Assembly (NCBI RefSeq): GCF_011064285.1
Contig: NZ_CP049331.1
Span: 1,240,001 to 1,304,000 of the forward strand
Reading direction: 5' to 3'
From: Vibrio ziniensis
GTDB lineage: Bacteria > Pseudomonadota > Gammaproteobacteria > Enterobacterales > Vibrionaceae
DNA length: 64,000 nt
This document shows, one piece after another, positions 25,439-36,608 of this stretch. Position 1 is the stretch's first letter; each line of letters begins with the position of its first letter. The position numbers were made by a program, and so were the translations under genes. Below the pieces are notes generated by a model. The model saw only the letters and a list, made by a program, of their open reading frames with translations, searched no databases and was not told the DNA's origin.

Positions 25439-27127
25439 TTAGAACGCTGTTCGTTTGTAGCGGCGATACGTTGGTTGCCAGAAATGGTTGTCGATAGCCA
25501 GTTCTAATGCTTCATCCGTAATCTCAAGTGCTACACCTTGCTCAATCGCTTTCTTCGCAACTGCAAATGCAATTTTCTTAGAAACTGAGTGGATGGCTTC
25601 TAGTGGCGGTAGCAATGGACCGTGACCGTTGATGGCTAATGGTGAACAGGTGGCTAATGCGCGGCTTGATTCCATCAACATCGCATCAGTTACACGTTTT
25701 GCGCCCACAGCCAGAACACCGAGACCAATACCTGGGAAGATATAGCTGTTGTTACATTGTGCGATTGGGTAAGTTTTACCTTCATGCACTACTGGTTCAA
25801 ACGGGCTGCCTGTGGCTACCAATGCTTCACCGTTTGTCCAACGGATAATATCACTCGGTGTTGCTTCCACACGGCTTGTTGGGTTCGATAATGGGAATAC
25901 AATCGGACGAGGGCAGTGCAGATGCATCTCTTTAATCACTTCTTCACTGAACAGACCCGGTGCACCAGAAACTCCGACAAGAACTGTCGGTTTTGCATTG
26001 CGAACCACTTCCAACAATGAATAACCATTGTTTTCAGAAACCCACTCTTTGGTGTTGGATTTCTTCTGAACCAGTTTTTGTTGGAAATCAAGCAGGTTAG
26101 GCATGCCTTCTTCCAGTAAGCCCCAACGGTCAACCATGTATACCTGTGAACGAGCTTGTTGATCAGAAATGCCTTCCGACACCATTTGAGCAATGATAGC
26201 TTCCGCAATACCGCAGCCCGCTGAACCTGCACCAAGGAAGGTTACGCGCTGTTCACACAGCTGTGTACCAGCGGCTTTACAAGCGGCTAATAGCGAGCCA
26301 ACAGTAATCGCGGCAGTACCTTGAATGTCATCGTTAAAGCAGCAAATACGGTCTTTATAGCGCTCTAGTAGAGGCATCGCATTTTTCTGTGCAAAGTCTT
26401 CAAACTGGATTAGTGCATCTGGCCAGCGGTGTTGTACTGCTTGAATAAACTCATCGACGAAATGATCGTAATCTGGGCCGGTGATCCGTGGGTGGCGCCA
26501 GCCCATGTACATTGGGTCTGCCAGACGTTGTGGGTTGTTTGTACCCACATCGAGCACGATTGGCAGGGTGTACGCAGGACTGATACCACCACATGCGGTA
26601 TAGAGAGACAGCTTACCGATTGGAATGCCCATACCACCGATGCCTTGGTCGCCTAAACCTAAGATACGTTCGCCATCAGTAACAACAATAACTTTAACGT
26701 TGTGGTTTGCTGCGTTGTTTAGCAGGTCGTCGATACGGTCACGGTTAGAGTAAGAGATGAAAAGGCCACGACCACGACGGTAGATGTTCGAAAAGTTTTC
26801 ACATGCAGCGCCAACGGTTGGCGTATAGATGATTGGCATCATCTCAGAGATGTGGTTTTGCACTAATCGGTAGAATAGGGTTTCGTTGGTGTCTTGGATG
26901 TTACGCAAGTAGATGTGCTTATCCATATCGTTGACGAAGCTACAATATTGTTGGTAGGCACGAACCACTTGTTCCTGTATTGTTTCGGTTGTTTCAGGCA
27001 ATAGCCCTTCCAGATTGAACTGTGCACGTTCTTCCGCTGAGAAACCGCTACCTTTATTCAGTAGCGGGGTGCTCAATAGAGCTGGCCCAGCATAAGAAAT
27101 ATACAGAGGGCGTTTGTCGTTATTCAT
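25439..27127 (-). CDS. maeA: NAD-dependent malic enzyme (oxaloacetate-decarboxylating)
   Basis: MaeA oxidatively decarboxylates malate to pyruvate with NAD. From the ATG at 27127 it has 562 residues, the typical length ([21 protein letters not shown]). Motifs are [34 protein letters not shown] (substrate/Tyr-Lys region), [11 protein letters not shown] and the NAD site [15 protein letters not shown]. The longer frame to 27208 adds a hydrophobic N-terminus not seen in the family. AGG lies 5-8 bases before the chosen ATG. Confidence 0.96.
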   Translation of the reverse strand: MNNDKRPLYISYAGPALLSTPLLNKGSGFSAEERAQFNLEGLLPETTETIQEQVVRAYQQYCSFVNDMDKHIYLRNIQDTNETLFYRLVQNHISEMMPIIYTPTVGAACENFSNIYRRGRGLFISYSNRDRIDDLLNNAANHNVKVIVVTDGERILGLGDQGIGGMGIPIGKLSLYTACGGISPAYTLPIVLDVGTNNPQRLADPMYMGWRHPRITGPDYDHFVDEFIQAVQHRWPDALIQFEDFAQKNAMPLLERYKDRICCFNDDIQGTAAITVGSLLAACKAAGTQLCEQRVTFLGAGSAGCGIAEAIIAQMVSEGISDQQARSQVYMVDRWGLLEEGMPNLLDFQQKLVQKKSNTKEWVSENNGYSLLEVVRNAKPTVLVGVSGAPGLFSEEVIKEMHLHCPRPIVFPLSNPTSRVEATPSDIIRWTNGEALVATGSPFEPVVHEGKTYPIAQCNNSYIFPGIGLGVLAVGAKRVTDAMLMESSRALATCSPLAINGHGPLLPPLEAIHSVSKKIAFAVAKKAIEQGVALEITDEALELAIDNHFWQPTYRRYKRTAF

Positions 27128-27347
27128 TTTTAGCCTATGGATTAAATGTGAGAAGGTTGACAGAAAAATGATAACGGCTTGGAGACTGTCTTGTAAATAG
27201 ACAACCAACAGACTTCAGAACATTATGCTGCTTTATTCTGGGTAGCCTGAAGCTAATCGCAGTTTAATTGTTTTTGTTCAACGTTACTTAGAACCTGTAT
27301 TCGTGGTATTCCATTAATCTGACTTTGATTTTATCTCGTTAATTATT

Positions 27348-29694
27348 ATGTCGTTTCTTCCTATTCTGCCTTTAAAAGATACATTCTTAACGACTCTCAA
27401 CCAGTCTCCTACCATTGTTGAAGCGGAAACTGGCTCAGGCAAGTCGATATGCTTACCTATTTGGGCCAGTGAACTTGGTAGAGTGCTTGTCATCGAACCT
27501 CGCCGAATTGCGTGTACCTCTCTTGCTGAATATCTGGCAATACTGCGCCAAGAACAGGTCGGAGAAAGCATCGGTTACTCTATTAAATTGGAAAATCGCT
27601 TCAGTGAAGAGTCAAAGGTTGTTTTTGTTACGCCAGGGGTTATTACGTTGGTTTGCTGAAGATAAACTGGCAAGCTTCAACATCGTTATGGTGGATGAAT
27701 TCCATGAAAGGCGCTGGGATACCGATTTATTCGTTGCCTTGCTTAAGCAGCAACAGAGAATACGATTAATTGTTACTTCAGCAACTCTAGAGAGTGAGCG
27801 TTTAGTCCAGTATTTAAATGCAGTACGGTTAAGAGCAGAAGGTCGTGTCTACGATGTGACGGTGGAATATCGATCTTCGGACTCGAGGCAGTTGCCAGAT
27901 GCTCGCCATCTTGATGAGCGAGTTAAGCAAGAAGTCATCGCTGCGTTGACAAGAACCGAGGCGGATATCTTAGTCTTTCTTCCTGGGCGTAAAGAAATTC
28001 AGCAGTGTTGGCAAGCACTTCATTGTATCGAAGGTATTGTAATAGCTCCGCTTCATGCTTCTGTTTCCGACGTAGAACGAGCGATAGCTCTCAATCAACA
28101 ATCGCGCCAAAAAGTGGTGCTCGCCACCAACGTGGCTGAAACTTCTCTCACCATTCCGAATATCGCTGTAGTCATTGATAGTGGTTTAGAGCGTCGAAAT
28201 GAACAGCGTAACGGACGAACTACGCTCATCTTAAAACATATTTCACATGCAAGTGCCAAACAAAGAAGTGGTAGAGCAGGGCGTGTTATGCACGGTATAG
28301 CAATTCGTCTTTATGGGCAGCATGCCGCTCTTGAGACAGTGACGCCTCCTTCTTTGCTGCGTGAGGAACTAGTTGAACCAATGTTAGCCGCAGCAAGCTG
28401 TGGAGTGCGCTTGTCTGATCTGAATTTTCTAGAACCCTTACCCGATAAAACGCTTATACAAGCGACAAACATTCTTACTGGAATGAAAGCGATCAATGAG
28501 TTCGGAGATATCACTGAACATGGTATTCAAATTGCGCCATTACCAGTAGATGCACTATACGCAGATATGGTTGCACGTATTGAAAGCAAAGTGCTGAAAG
28601 AGGCGATGATCGACCTTGCTGCTGCGTTATCAGTCCCTGCTTCTTTATATCAGCTTTCGTCGAACGAAGAAGAGCTAGAAAAACTCAATCAAGAAGAGCC
28701 TAACTGCTGCGATGGTCAACTGTTGATTCAACTAGTTCGGGGACGAAAATTTTCAGCAGTGAACGCAGATGAAGATGCACTGAACGAAGCTCGAGGTCTC
28801 TCAGAACAAATGCGGGTGATTTACGGGCTTCCTCAATTAGAAGTGGCTTCTCGTTATCAGCATCAATCACTTACAGAAGTGATTGCTACTTTACATCCAG
28901 AATTGGTGTTTGTGCGAAGAGAGAGACGTAAAGAAGCATTGGCGAATGGGCAAATGGAAGTTCTTATTGGACGCAATAGTCGATTTGCAGACAAAGCAGA
29001 AGCAGCAATAGTTCTTGACCAACATAGTCTGCCAGGCCGCGGAGTGAAACAAACACTCACATTAGCAACAGTAACTATGCCAATTTCGTTTGAAATGATT
29101 GAGGCGTTAGACCTTGGGCTTTGGAAACAGATGGAAACTAATGTTGCTGACGGTTTGTTAATGTCTGAGCAACAACTTGTATACGCTGGGCGTGTGATTA
29201 AGTCCAGAAACGTAGAAGCCAGCGGTGAGTATGCGCTTCAATCAATGATAGAAGCGGTAAAAAAAGGCGAGTGTTTCCCTGATTTCGCTAAGCAGCGTAG
29301 CGAAGATATTGAACTGTGGAAAATCTATGTTGAATTAGGTTTAGATGAACGTGCTAACGAGCATCAGGATCTCACCTTTGATGTTTGGTTTGAGCAGCAG
29401 CTGAGATCATTAGGTATTAGCTCGCTTGAAGAATTAGAAATGTTCACTGGCGAAGATTTCCCTTTCGACGGTATCCCTTATTGGCAAAAAGAAGAGTTCT
29501 CAGAGTTATACCCCCTAGCAATTACCCTAAATGATATTCAACTACAGGTTGAGTATCACGTGAAACGAAAACTGGTCTACGTGGTTTATCAAAGTGGCTT
29601 GCGCAGAGGTGATCCCAAGCGCTGGGAGCTACCTCGTTGGTCCGGTTTTCGGGTGCAGTATCGTAAAGCGAGCAGAGTCGTTGATGTTCGATAA
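27348..29694 (+). pseudogene. HrpB-like DEAH-box ATP-dependent helicase, interrupted by a frameshift
   Basis: The N-terminal frame (27348-27659) has Walker A EAETGSGKS and motif Ia VIEPRRIA and ends VVFVTPGVITLVC-stop. The sequence expected next, LLRWF...VDEFHERRWDTDL (DEFH Walker B), TSATLE and QRSGRAGR, continues in the +1 frame to 29694. The shift falls at or near the GGGG run at 27636-27639; removing one G gives VTPGLLRWF. Together the parts make about 780 residues with both RecA-like domains, a winged-helix/ratchet part and a C-terminal domain unlike E. coli HrpB. Recent frameshift, sequencing error or phase-variable tract cannot be told apart. The rest is intact, so decay is recent at most. 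Confidence 0.85.
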
Positions 29695-29896
29695 TTATGT
29701 TTGATTCCTGAAATATTAATCATTCAGGCATAGGTTGTTGATCGCTATAGTGACTTTTTGTTACTAGTTTGGTTTTTATATATCAGTGCCATTGAAAATA
29801 AGGGTATAAAAGAACGTTTTTTTATATCGTATTGCTATAAAGTTAGGGTTGTCTAATATTGAGAACACTGTGTTGCCAATTATGTCGGGGGACAGA

Positions 29897-30271
29897 ATGG
29901 ATAAACAACGAATTTGCGCAGTGTTTGACTACACCACATTTTTAGGAACCTCAAGTTCTAAGAAGTGGACTTTCTCTGAAGCGCTTAAATCGTTTACTCC
30001 GGTTTTTGGTATGGTGTGGAACGAAGCAGTTAAAGACAGCAAAACGCCAGAAGAAAGGCTTTGGGAAAACGCATTAAAACGTTTATCAAGTAATCACAGC
30101 GATGAATCGAATCTCATTGATCTTGTGAAGTTGGCTAAGCGTGAAGGAATTGAGGAAATAAAGCTTGTTATGCCTTATGCGTTGGATGAGCAGCAGATTG
30201 AGCATATTCAAGCTGGCTGTGATGTTCATATTAAAGTGGGCAAACAAGATGAGTTTATAATCACGTTATAA
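29897..30271 (+). CDS. Hypothetical small protein
   Basis: The ATG at 29897 follows GGGGGAC and gives a 124-residue acidic, soluble protein starting MDKQRICAVFDYTTFLGTSSS. No signal, membrane helix or known motif is recognised. An upstream TTG (29849) and ATG (29882) are also in frame. It ends just before a very strong bidirectional terminator. Typical codon use and a good ribosome site support it as real. Confidence 0.65.
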   Translation: MDKQRICAVFDYTTFLGTSSSKKWTFSEALKSFTPVFGMVWNEAVKDSKTPEERLWENALKRLSSNHSDESNLIDLVKLAKREGIEEIKLVMPYALDEQQIEHIQAGCDVHIKVGKQDEFIITL

Positions 30272-30287
30272 CAAATTATTCAGGAAT

Positions 30288-30346
30288 AAAAAGGGCACTT
30301 AACTAAATCGTTTCCTATAGAAACAAATAGTTAAGTGCCCTTTTTT
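30288..30346. terminator. Strong bidirectional terminator between hypothetical gene and purC
   Basis: Arms of 18 bases (30288-30305 and 30328-30345) are perfectly complementary, AAAAAGGGCACTTAACTA on the left. The 22-base centre contains GTTTC and GAAAC, which extend the fold. The A and T runs at the two ends serve both convergent genes. Confidence 0.93.
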
Positions 30347-30360
30347 ACAATATAAAACGA

Positions 30361-31464
30361 TTAATCAATTAGACCATATTGTGCATCAAGGATCTGGATA
30401 ATCTCTTGTTTTGGATTATCACTTAGCTCGATTTTGTGGCCAACAATCTTTTCAGCAATACCCAAGTAAGTACGAGAAATGTCCATTAGTGCATCTAAAG
30501 GTAATGCATTATCGCGAGCAAGAGCTTCGCGTTCAGGCATACGATCTTTGTTTAATAGAATATCTGGATCAGGGAAATAGTTTAGTAGGAACTGGCGAAA
30601 ACCTTCTTTCGAGTTTTCAACAATATTGCCTTGTAAGTACTGAGCTTCATCCCAAATACGCGATGAATCAGGTGTACCTACTTCGTCCATGTAGATCAAC
30701 TTTTCCGAGCCGTTGGCATCAGTCACGTAGCCAAATTCAAATTTAGTATCAACGAAAATCTGCCCAATCTCTTTTAGTGCTTGGCTTATAACGCCAAAGC
30801 CGTCTTTCAGCAGCTTTTCATATAGAGCAATATCTTCAGCTTTGCTGAAGTTGAATGCCGCGAAGTTATCTTCAATATTCTTGCGGGTAATGTTTACATC
30901 ATCAGCTTCAGGAACACCTGGAATACCTTTCAGAATACCTTTAGTTGAAGGTGTCATGAGTAGATCTGGAAGTGCTTTGTCTTTTTGTAGACCTTCAGGT
31001 AGCTCAATACCGCAGAACTCGCGTTCACCTTTTGCATACGCACGCCACATTGAACCTGTGATGTATTGACGACAAATGGCTTCGATCTTAATTGGTTTCG
31101 CTTTTTGAACAATCCAAACAAACGGATGAGGGATGTCTAGAATGTGACTATCAGCAAGTCCGTTGTCTTTAAACAGTTTGAACCAATGGTTAGAGATAGC
31201 ATTGAGTGCTGCGCCTTTGCCCGGAACGCCTGCAATACCACCTTCCGCGTGCCAAATACAATCGAATGCAGAGATGCGATCGCTAATCACCATGATCGCA
31301 AGTGGGGCATCTTCAGCCACGTCATAACCTTTTTCTTGAATAAGGCGACGGCTGTCTTCTTCAGTTAGCCAGTATACAGAACGAACTTTTCCGCTATGGA
31401 CAGGCTGGTGGGTACGAATTGGGAGATCGTCGTTGACGGCAAGAACTTGGTCAGCAAGGCTCAT
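30361..31464 (-). CDS. purC: Phosphoribosylaminoimidazole-succinocarboxamide synthase (long form)
   Basis: PurC joins CAIR and aspartate with ATP to form SAICAR in purine synthesis. The 367-residue protein is the longer type found in vibrios and some other bacteria, not the about 237-residue E. coli type. Motifs are [11 protein letters not shown] (nucleotide loop), [25 protein letters not shown] and [14 protein letters not shown]. It is preceded by a perfect PurR palindrome and ends at the terminator shared with the upstream convergent gene. Confidence 0.96.
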   Translation of the reverse strand: MSLADQVLAVNDDLPIRTHQPVHSGKVRSVYWLTEEDSRRLIQEKGYDVAEDAPLAIMVISDRISAFDCIWHAEGGIAGVPGKGAALNAISNHWFKLFKDNGLADSHILDIPHPFVWIVQKAKPIKIEAICRQYITGSMWRAYAKGEREFCGIELPEGLQKDKALPDLLMTPSTKGILKGIPGVPEADDVNITRKNIEDNFAAFNFSKAEDIALYEKLLKDGFGVISQALKEIGQIFVDTKFEFGYVTDANGSEKLIYMDEVGTPDSSRIWDEAQYLQGNIVENSKEGFRQFLLNYFPDPDILLNKDRMPEREALARDNALPLDALMDISRTYLGIAEKIVGHKIELSDNPKQEIIQILDAQYGLID

Positions 31465-31583
31465 GGAGACATTCCTATCTTATTTCAAACGTCATATACC
31501 CTTCCTCTTAAACACGGTTGTGCAAATTGTTTGGGTATAGAAAGAAGATATCTAAGCACAGTGAGATATCAATTACTGCGCGC

Positions 31584-31633
31584 ATCATACCAGAACTAAT
31601 TTATGTCGCCAGATAAAAAGCAAACGTTTGCTT
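31584..31633 (-). promoter_or_regulatory. purC promoter region with PurR operator
   Basis: AAGCAAACGTTTGCTT (31618-31633) is a perfect 16-bp palindrome matching the PurR consensus ACGCAAACGTTTGCGT in its core. Downstream on the minus strand, TGGTATGAT (31592-31584) is a good extended -10 element. The operator lies upstream of the -10 box, in the -35 region. Repression by PurR with hypoxanthine/guanine is inferred. The remaining 31465-31583 is leader without further clear structure. Confidence 0.85.
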
Positions 31634-31748
31634 AAATATCTTTTTGTGGGTTGAGATTACGCAAAAAACAGCTTGCAGGAAATATCGGCAAAATAAAAGT
31701 CGGATGTAGAGTCAGCAGGGGAGGCGTAGTTATAACAAGGGTAGAAAA

Positions 31749-31767
31749 GCCCTCTGTAACAGAGGGC
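31749..31767 (-). terminator. sulA terminator
   Basis: GCCCTCT and AGAGGGC form a 7-bp stem with a 5-base loop, followed on the minus strand by TTTTCTA, 19 bp after the sulA stop. Confidence 0.85.
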
Positions 31768-31785
31768 AAAAGACAGTGATAGATA

Positions 31786-32205
31786 TCAGTGAAATTGGGG
31801 TGCAGTTGGTTCTAAGAAAAACACTTCGCAGTTATGTTCAGTTGCCAGTTGTTTCAATAGTTTTTGGCTAACAAAATCGATATTGCCAGAAGCGACAACT
31901 GCGCTTGCGTTGCCCGATTGAATCGCTTTCATCACGATGGTGATTTCCGACTGTGATTGCGACGGTTTCATATGAATAATTCTACTGCAATGTATTTGAT
32001 GTGCTGCCAATTCATTGTATTGAGGGCGAGGGCATTCACCCGTAAACAATATCCATTGTTTATACTGAGAAAGCCTTGAAAGGCGAGTAAGCATATCTGC
32101 GCTTTTCGCTGCCGAATATGAATGGTTAAACGCCGGATTTCCAAAACGAGTTACGTTGGTTTCAACACCGAATGATTTGTTTACTGGCAATTCATGATTT
32201 AGCAT
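31786..32205 (-). CDS. sulA: SOS cell division inhibitor SulA
   Basis: This 139-residue cytosolic protein resembles SulA, which blocks FtsZ assembly after DNA damage. The matching core is QWILFTGECPRPQYNELA...IIHMKPSQSQSE...MKAIQSGNASAVVAS, equivalent to the E. coli LWLTPQQKLSREWV...MVRALRTGNYSVVIG region. The C-terminal tail that Lon recognises in E. coli (SGLKIHSNLYH) is not visible here; the protein ends FLEPTAPQFH. AAAGGG precedes the ATG, and a LexA box lies 22 bp upstream of the start. Confidence 0.9.
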   Translation of the reverse strand: MLNHELPVNKSFGVETNVTRFGNPAFNHSYSAAKSADMLTRLSRLSQYKQWILFTGECPRPQYNELAAHQIHCSRIIHMKPSQSQSEITIVMKAIQSGNASAVVASGNIDFVSQKLLKQLATEHNCEVFFLEPTAPQFH

Positions 32206-32226
32206 AACACTGTCCCTTTATACATG

Positions 32227-32242
32227 CTGTATGTGTATACAG
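32227..32242. promoter_or_regulatory. LexA (SOS) box of sulA
   Basis: CTGTATGTGTATACAG fits CTGT-N8-ACAG exactly. A second half-type site (TACTGTATATACACCTCA on the minus strand, near 32425-32442) lies about 200 bp further up and lacks the second ACAG. The gene-free stretch 32206-32628 otherwise holds the promoter region of the downstream cyclase gene and nothing else that can be assigned. Confidence 0.93.
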
Positions 32243-32628
32243 TAGTATCAAACCGAATACTGATCAAGAAATAATTACGATTTTTGTGGGAAATTTGAGC
32301 TAATAGTCACGTGTCTTTATTTAACTGATTGTAATTAAATGTTTTTTATCAGTGTGCGTGAGACAGGTTTAAGTGAGAAATGTGTTATGGTTGTACAGTG
32401 GTAGATTAAAAAATGTTGGGGTATGAGGTGTATATACAGTAGTGGTATCGGGTTGTTCAATCTAATCAATAAATTCACATATAGAACATTCATTTGTTCT
32501 ATATTCCGTACAGTTCCATTACTCAGATTCATCAAAATTTAGAGAATATTCCTACGACGGCCTCTATAGGCTGCTTTAGCCTGTTTAATTTAAAATCGTT
32601 ACTGTTACCAATTATTTCAAAGTAGCGA

Positions 32629-34596
32629 ATGCCAAAATTCCAAAGCTTTCTTCATATAAAACATTTTTTCTATCTTCTGGCTTGCCTGGTAGGTAATGCT
32701 TTGGCTGCAAATCAACAAACATTTAGTGTCGGTATTATTGCGGAAGAGGCCGTTACAGCCGCTATTTTGAAAAAAGCAGCTCAAGATTTGTCTGTCAACT
32801 TTGAACTTGTCTATTTGTCCGGACACGCTGAAAAATTAGAAGCGACATTAGCAAGAGACATCGACTTTGCGACTGGTATTACATACACCGAAGAGCGTGC
32901 CAAAAAGCTTATTTTTTCTGCGTCTACGAACGTGGAATACACTTATCTCTTTACGCTAGGAAAAGGGAATTTTAAGGATGTGTCTTCGATTGCTGTACCT
33001 TATGGAACGATATTCGCTAAGTTGATGCTCGATATCAACCCTAAGCTTGAGGTAATTGAATACCAGACAATCTCTGAAGCCAAAGAACTACTGGAAAGTA
33101 GCAAAGTGGAAGGTATTGTTGATACTGCTGCTCAGCTAAGATTTATGGCATTAGCAGGTATACATTCTCAACTCCTTAACTATCAATTTCCGTTAAAGCC
33201 GGTATCGATTGTTACGGCGAAGCCTGAAAATACCAAAGTACTCAAAGAAATCGTTGAATATCTTCACCAGCCAGAAATGCAAATGCTGATGCGTGCAAAG
33301 GCAGAAACGTATCAGTTTGATGTACAAAGACAAGCACTTAGAAAGCGAGTTTTGCTCAGTGAATTTGATGTGAGTAGGCCTTTTACTATAAGCGTCGAAG
33401 ATTATCGTCGTTATGGTGTGCAGAATGATAATGGTAAGGTGATTGGTATCGCGGCTGATGTGATTCATGAAGCGTGTCAGCTGATGCGTTTAGAATGCAT
33501 TGTTGAAACTGCTCCGGAAACTGATTGGCAATCAATGTATGAAGGCTTGCTTGGCGGCGAGATTGATATTCTGTCACCTATTGCTTTAGTAAAAGGCAGA
33601 GAACAGCACGTGTATTTGAGCGAGAGCTTTTATAACAATGAGCTTATCGTGGTAAAGCGCAATGGATATAAAGAGGGTGTCTATCGCTCTGTATCTGAAC
33701 TTATTTCTGAACGAGTTGGAGTTATTAGAGGAGGAATGTCTGAATCGATTATGAGTCGTAGGCTTCCACATAAATCGTTCAGTATTTTTACAACTGCAAA
33801 GGATCAACTGAAAGCGTTGATGACCAACGAAGTTGATTATATTGCCATGTCTCGTTTGACCTATAACGAATTGGTTCGTGACACTCTCACCATACTTCCC
33901 ATTATTGAAGATGACATGATTGGAACCTTCTTTAATTACGGCATTGGTATCGCTTTTCAAAAAAATGACGAAGGTAAAAAGCTTTCAGAGCTTTTCAGCG
34001 ATGCTATTCGCTTGATCGATATGAATGCCATTATAAAAAAATACGATTATCAGCCAGATTGGCAGACAACGCTATTTAGCCAGAAGAGGTTCACAAAGCA
34101 AAGTCAGCAATTGTTCTTGGCAATAATCATTGCATTAATTGTTCTTTCTTATATTTGGCATAAACAGTCGATCACTGACAGTCTAACCAAGCTAGAAAAC
34201 CGTTTAGCTCTTTATAAAAAATACAAAGACGGTTTGTATTCAAACCAAGTCTTGGTCTACTTCGACGTTAACAAATTTAAAAATGTTAATGACACTTATG
34301 GGCACGCTGTTGGTGATGAAGTATTAAAAAGAATTGCTGAAAACATCCGTCGCCACTGGAACTGCGATAGTTACCGTATTGGCGGAGACGAATTCATTTT
34401 AATTGGAAAAATCAGAAAACAAGACATTGAAGGCATGATGTTAAGCATAGGGTCATTCAAATTCATTGACCATCTTAACAACAAGTTCAACGTCAGTATT
34501 TCCTATGGCTACTATCTTTCCGACGGTAGTGTTTTGTCGCTCGATGACTGTATTCATCTTGCCGACACTCAAATGTACAAAGCCAAAATGGCTTAA
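32629..34596 (+). CDS. Tandem substrate-binding-domain GGDEF diguanylate cyclase, copy 1 (CdgH-like)
   Basis: This 655-residue membrane sensor has a signal segment (FFYLLACLVGNALA), two periplasmic SBP_bac_3-like domains (about 30-240 and 245-485, the second ending KKYDYQPDWQTT), one membrane helix (about 494-512) and a cytoplasmic GGDEF domain with IGGDEF at 585-589. The metal loop DVNKFKNVNDTYGH is intact. There is no RxxD inhibitory site at the usual spacing. The layout matches V. cholerae CdgH, which promotes biofilm. It likely makes c-di-GMP in response to a small periplasmic ligand. 23 bp upstream of a close paralogue. Confidence 0.93.
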   Translation: MPKFQSFLHIKHFFYLLACLVGNALAANQQTFSVGIIAEEAVTAAILKKAAQDLSVNFELVYLSGHAEKLEATLARDIDFATGITYTEERAKKLIFSASTNVEYTYLFTLGKGNFKDVSSIAVPYGTIFAKLMLDINPKLEVIEYQTISEAKELLESSKVEGIVDTAAQLRFMALAGIHSQLLNYQFPLKPVSIVTAKPENTKVLKEIVEYLHQPEMQMLMRAKAETYQFDVQRQALRKRVLLSEFDVSRPFTISVEDYRRYGVQNDNGKVIGIAADVIHEACQLMRLECIVETAPETDWQSMYEGLLGGEIDILSPIALVKGREQHVYLSESFYNNELIVVKRNGYKEGVYRSVSELISERVGVIRGGMSESIMSRRLPHKSFSIFTTAKDQLKALMTNEVDYIAMSRLTYNELVRDTLTILPIIEDDMIGTFFNYGIGIAFQKNDEGKKLSELFSDAIRLIDMNAIIKKYDYQPDWQTTLFSQKRFTKQSQQLFLAIIIALIVLSYIWHKQSITDSLTKLENRLALYKKYKDGLYSNQVLVYFDVNKFKNVNDTYGHAVGDEVLKRIAENIRRHWNCDSYRIGGDEFILIGKIRKQDIEGMMLSIGSFKFIDHLNNKFNVSISYGYYLSDGSVLSLDDCIHLADTQMYKAKMA

Positions 34597-34619
34597 TTCT
34601 GAGGTATTGAAGGTAGCCG

Positions 34620-36599
34620 ATGTCTAAGTTTCAAACCGTTTTATTGTTGATTGTTTGCCTGATCAGTTCTGGCTCGATGGCAAAGCATAAAACCACCTAC
34701 CTTGTGGGCACGGAATGCGATGATTTCACGACCAAGCTTTTGTTTGACTCTGTGTCAGCAGAGAGTGATGTAAGGTTTGAATACATCAATTTTGATAGTT
34801 TCTCCGATGCGCTAAATGCTGTAAGCCGAGGCTATGTTGATTTTCTCTCTAATGTCACTTTCATTGAAGAGCGAACAACCACATTAGATTTTTCTTTGCC
34901 AGTCAGTATTGAATATGTGTATCTGTTCACCGTAGATAAGCCGGAACTTGATGAAATATCGAAACTCGCCGTGCCAATGAACACGACGATAAGAAAAACT
35001 ATCGCTGAAGAGTTTCCCAATATTGAATTTGTCGAGTATCAAAACATTGAAGATGCCATTGCGATGCTTAACTTACGGCAAATTGATGGAGTTGTTGATG
35101 GATTAAACCATTTGGAGAATATGGTTCTATCAGGCTTCAATGCGTATCTTTTTAATGACCATCTATCGTTACATCCCGTATCGATCGTGACGCCTAAAGG
35201 TAAGAACCAAAGTCTTCTAAAACTCATAGAACTACACGCACATACCGCGGAATTCCAGCGTCACTTTCGAGAATCCATCGAGCAGTATCAACTATTGATA
35301 AGAAAAGAGGCTCTGCGCAAACAAGTTATCGCAAGTGGCATTGATGTGAGATATCCACTTAAGGTGAAGTTGGAAAACATAAAGCTGTTCGTGAACTATT
35401 ATCCGGATGGTCATGTTGATGGAATCACCGCAGACATCCTTTATGAAGTGTGTGATCTATTACAGATTGATTGTCAGCTTGTCAGTGACGAGCAGGAATC
35501 TTGGAGTAGCATGTATGAAAGCATGTTGGCAAAAGAAATAGATGTGTTGTCACCACTTGCGATCACAGAGCAGCGCAAAGAATTGTTCAATTTCAGTGAT
35601 GAGTATTACAGCCCTGAAGCGATTCTTGTTAAAAGAAAAAATTATAAAGATGGTGTTTATCGTTCGATTTCAGAAATGTTTGTCGAAAACATTGGTGTTG
35701 TTGAGGGCAACTTCTTTGAATCATTGCTTCAAACCATGTTACCCGAGAAAGAGCTTCATTATTATCCTACCCAGAAAGATCTGCTAATGGGACTGCTTAA
35801 TGGCGAAGTTGATTATATCGCATTAACTCGAGCTGCGTTTCATGACAAGCTGCGACGCTCAAAAAATGTCCTGGCCATAACAGAAGATACTGATGTCGGG
35901 GTGTTTTATTCGTATGAACTTGGATTTGGATTTCAGAAAGATGAAAAGGGCAGAGTGTTGTCTGAACTCTTTTCGAAAGCGCTCAATTTAATCAATGAAA
36001 AGAGCATCATAAAAAAATACGACTATCCACCAGACTGGTATACAACGATACAAGCCCAAAAGAAAATAAGCAGAAACAGTATTGTTCGATTTTTATTTAT
36101 TATCGCCATTCTCATTTCTGTAGTATTTGTTTTCCATCGTCGTTCTACCACTGACGAATTGACTCGATTGAGAAACCGATTAGCGTTGTATAAGAAATAT
36201 GGGAGCCTGTTTCCTAACAGCAAAGTTCTTGTGTACCTCGATATCAATAAATTCAAAGATATAAATGATAATTACGGGCATCGAGTTGGAGACAAAGTGT
36301 TGAAGCAACTTGGACACAATATTAGCCGTTTTTGGATAGGGGATGCCTACCGAATCGGTGGTGATGAATTCGTGTTGGTTACTAGTCGTGATGTGCAGCA
36401 AACAGAACGAATGCTTGAGGGCATTAAAGAGTTTGGCTTCTATGAAGCGAACAGCGAGACTAATTTGTTGGTGAGTGTTTCAACGGGGATGGCTTTTGAT
36501 TTCGAGAAAAACCTTCCCCTGGATAATGTGCTAAATATTGCTGATCAGTCTATGTATCAATCTAAACACAGGTTTAGGTATGGGGATAGACGACAGTAG
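34620..36599 (+). CDS. Tandem substrate-binding-domain GGDEF diguanylate cyclase, copy 2 (CdgH-like)
   Basis: This 659-residue paralogue of the preceding gene has the same architecture: signal peptide (MSKFQTVLLLIVCLISSGSMA), two SBP_bac_3-like domains, a helix around residues 485-502 and GGDEF at 580-584 with DINKFKDINDNYGH. It too lacks the RxxD I-site. Sequence identity with copy 1 is moderate in the sensor part and higher in the cyclase part. The pair probably arose by duplication and now reads different or overlapping ligands within one operon. Confidence 0.93.
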   Translation: MSKFQTVLLLIVCLISSGSMAKHKTTYLVGTECDDFTTKLLFDSVSAESDVRFEYINFDSFSDALNAVSRGYVDFLSNVTFIEERTTTLDFSLPVSIEYVYLFTVDKPELDEISKLAVPMNTTIRKTIAEEFPNIEFVEYQNIEDAIAMLNLRQIDGVVDGLNHLENMVLSGFNAYLFNDHLSLHPVSIVTPKGKNQSLLKLIELHAHTAEFQRHFRESIEQYQLLIRKEALRKQVIASGIDVRYPLKVKLENIKLFVNYYPDGHVDGITADILYEVCDLLQIDCQLVSDEQESWSSMYESMLAKEIDVLSPLAITEQRKELFNFSDEYYSPEAILVKRKNYKDGVYRSISEMFVENIGVVEGNFFESLLQTMLPEKELHYYPTQKDLLMGLLNGEVDYIALTRAAFHDKLRRSKNVLAITEDTDVGVFYSYELGFGFQKDEKGRVLSELFSKALNLINEKSIIKKYDYPPDWYTTIQAQKKISRNSIVRFLFIIAILISVVFVFHRRSTTDELTRLRNRLALYKKYGSLFPNSKVLVYLDINKFKDINDNYGHRVGDKVLKQLGHNISRFWIGDAYRIGGDEFVLVTSRDVQQTERMLEGIKEFGFYEANSETNLLVSVSTGMAFDFEKNLPLDNVLNIADQSMYQSKHRFRYGDRRQ

Positions 36600-36608
36600 A
36601 TTATAGAA

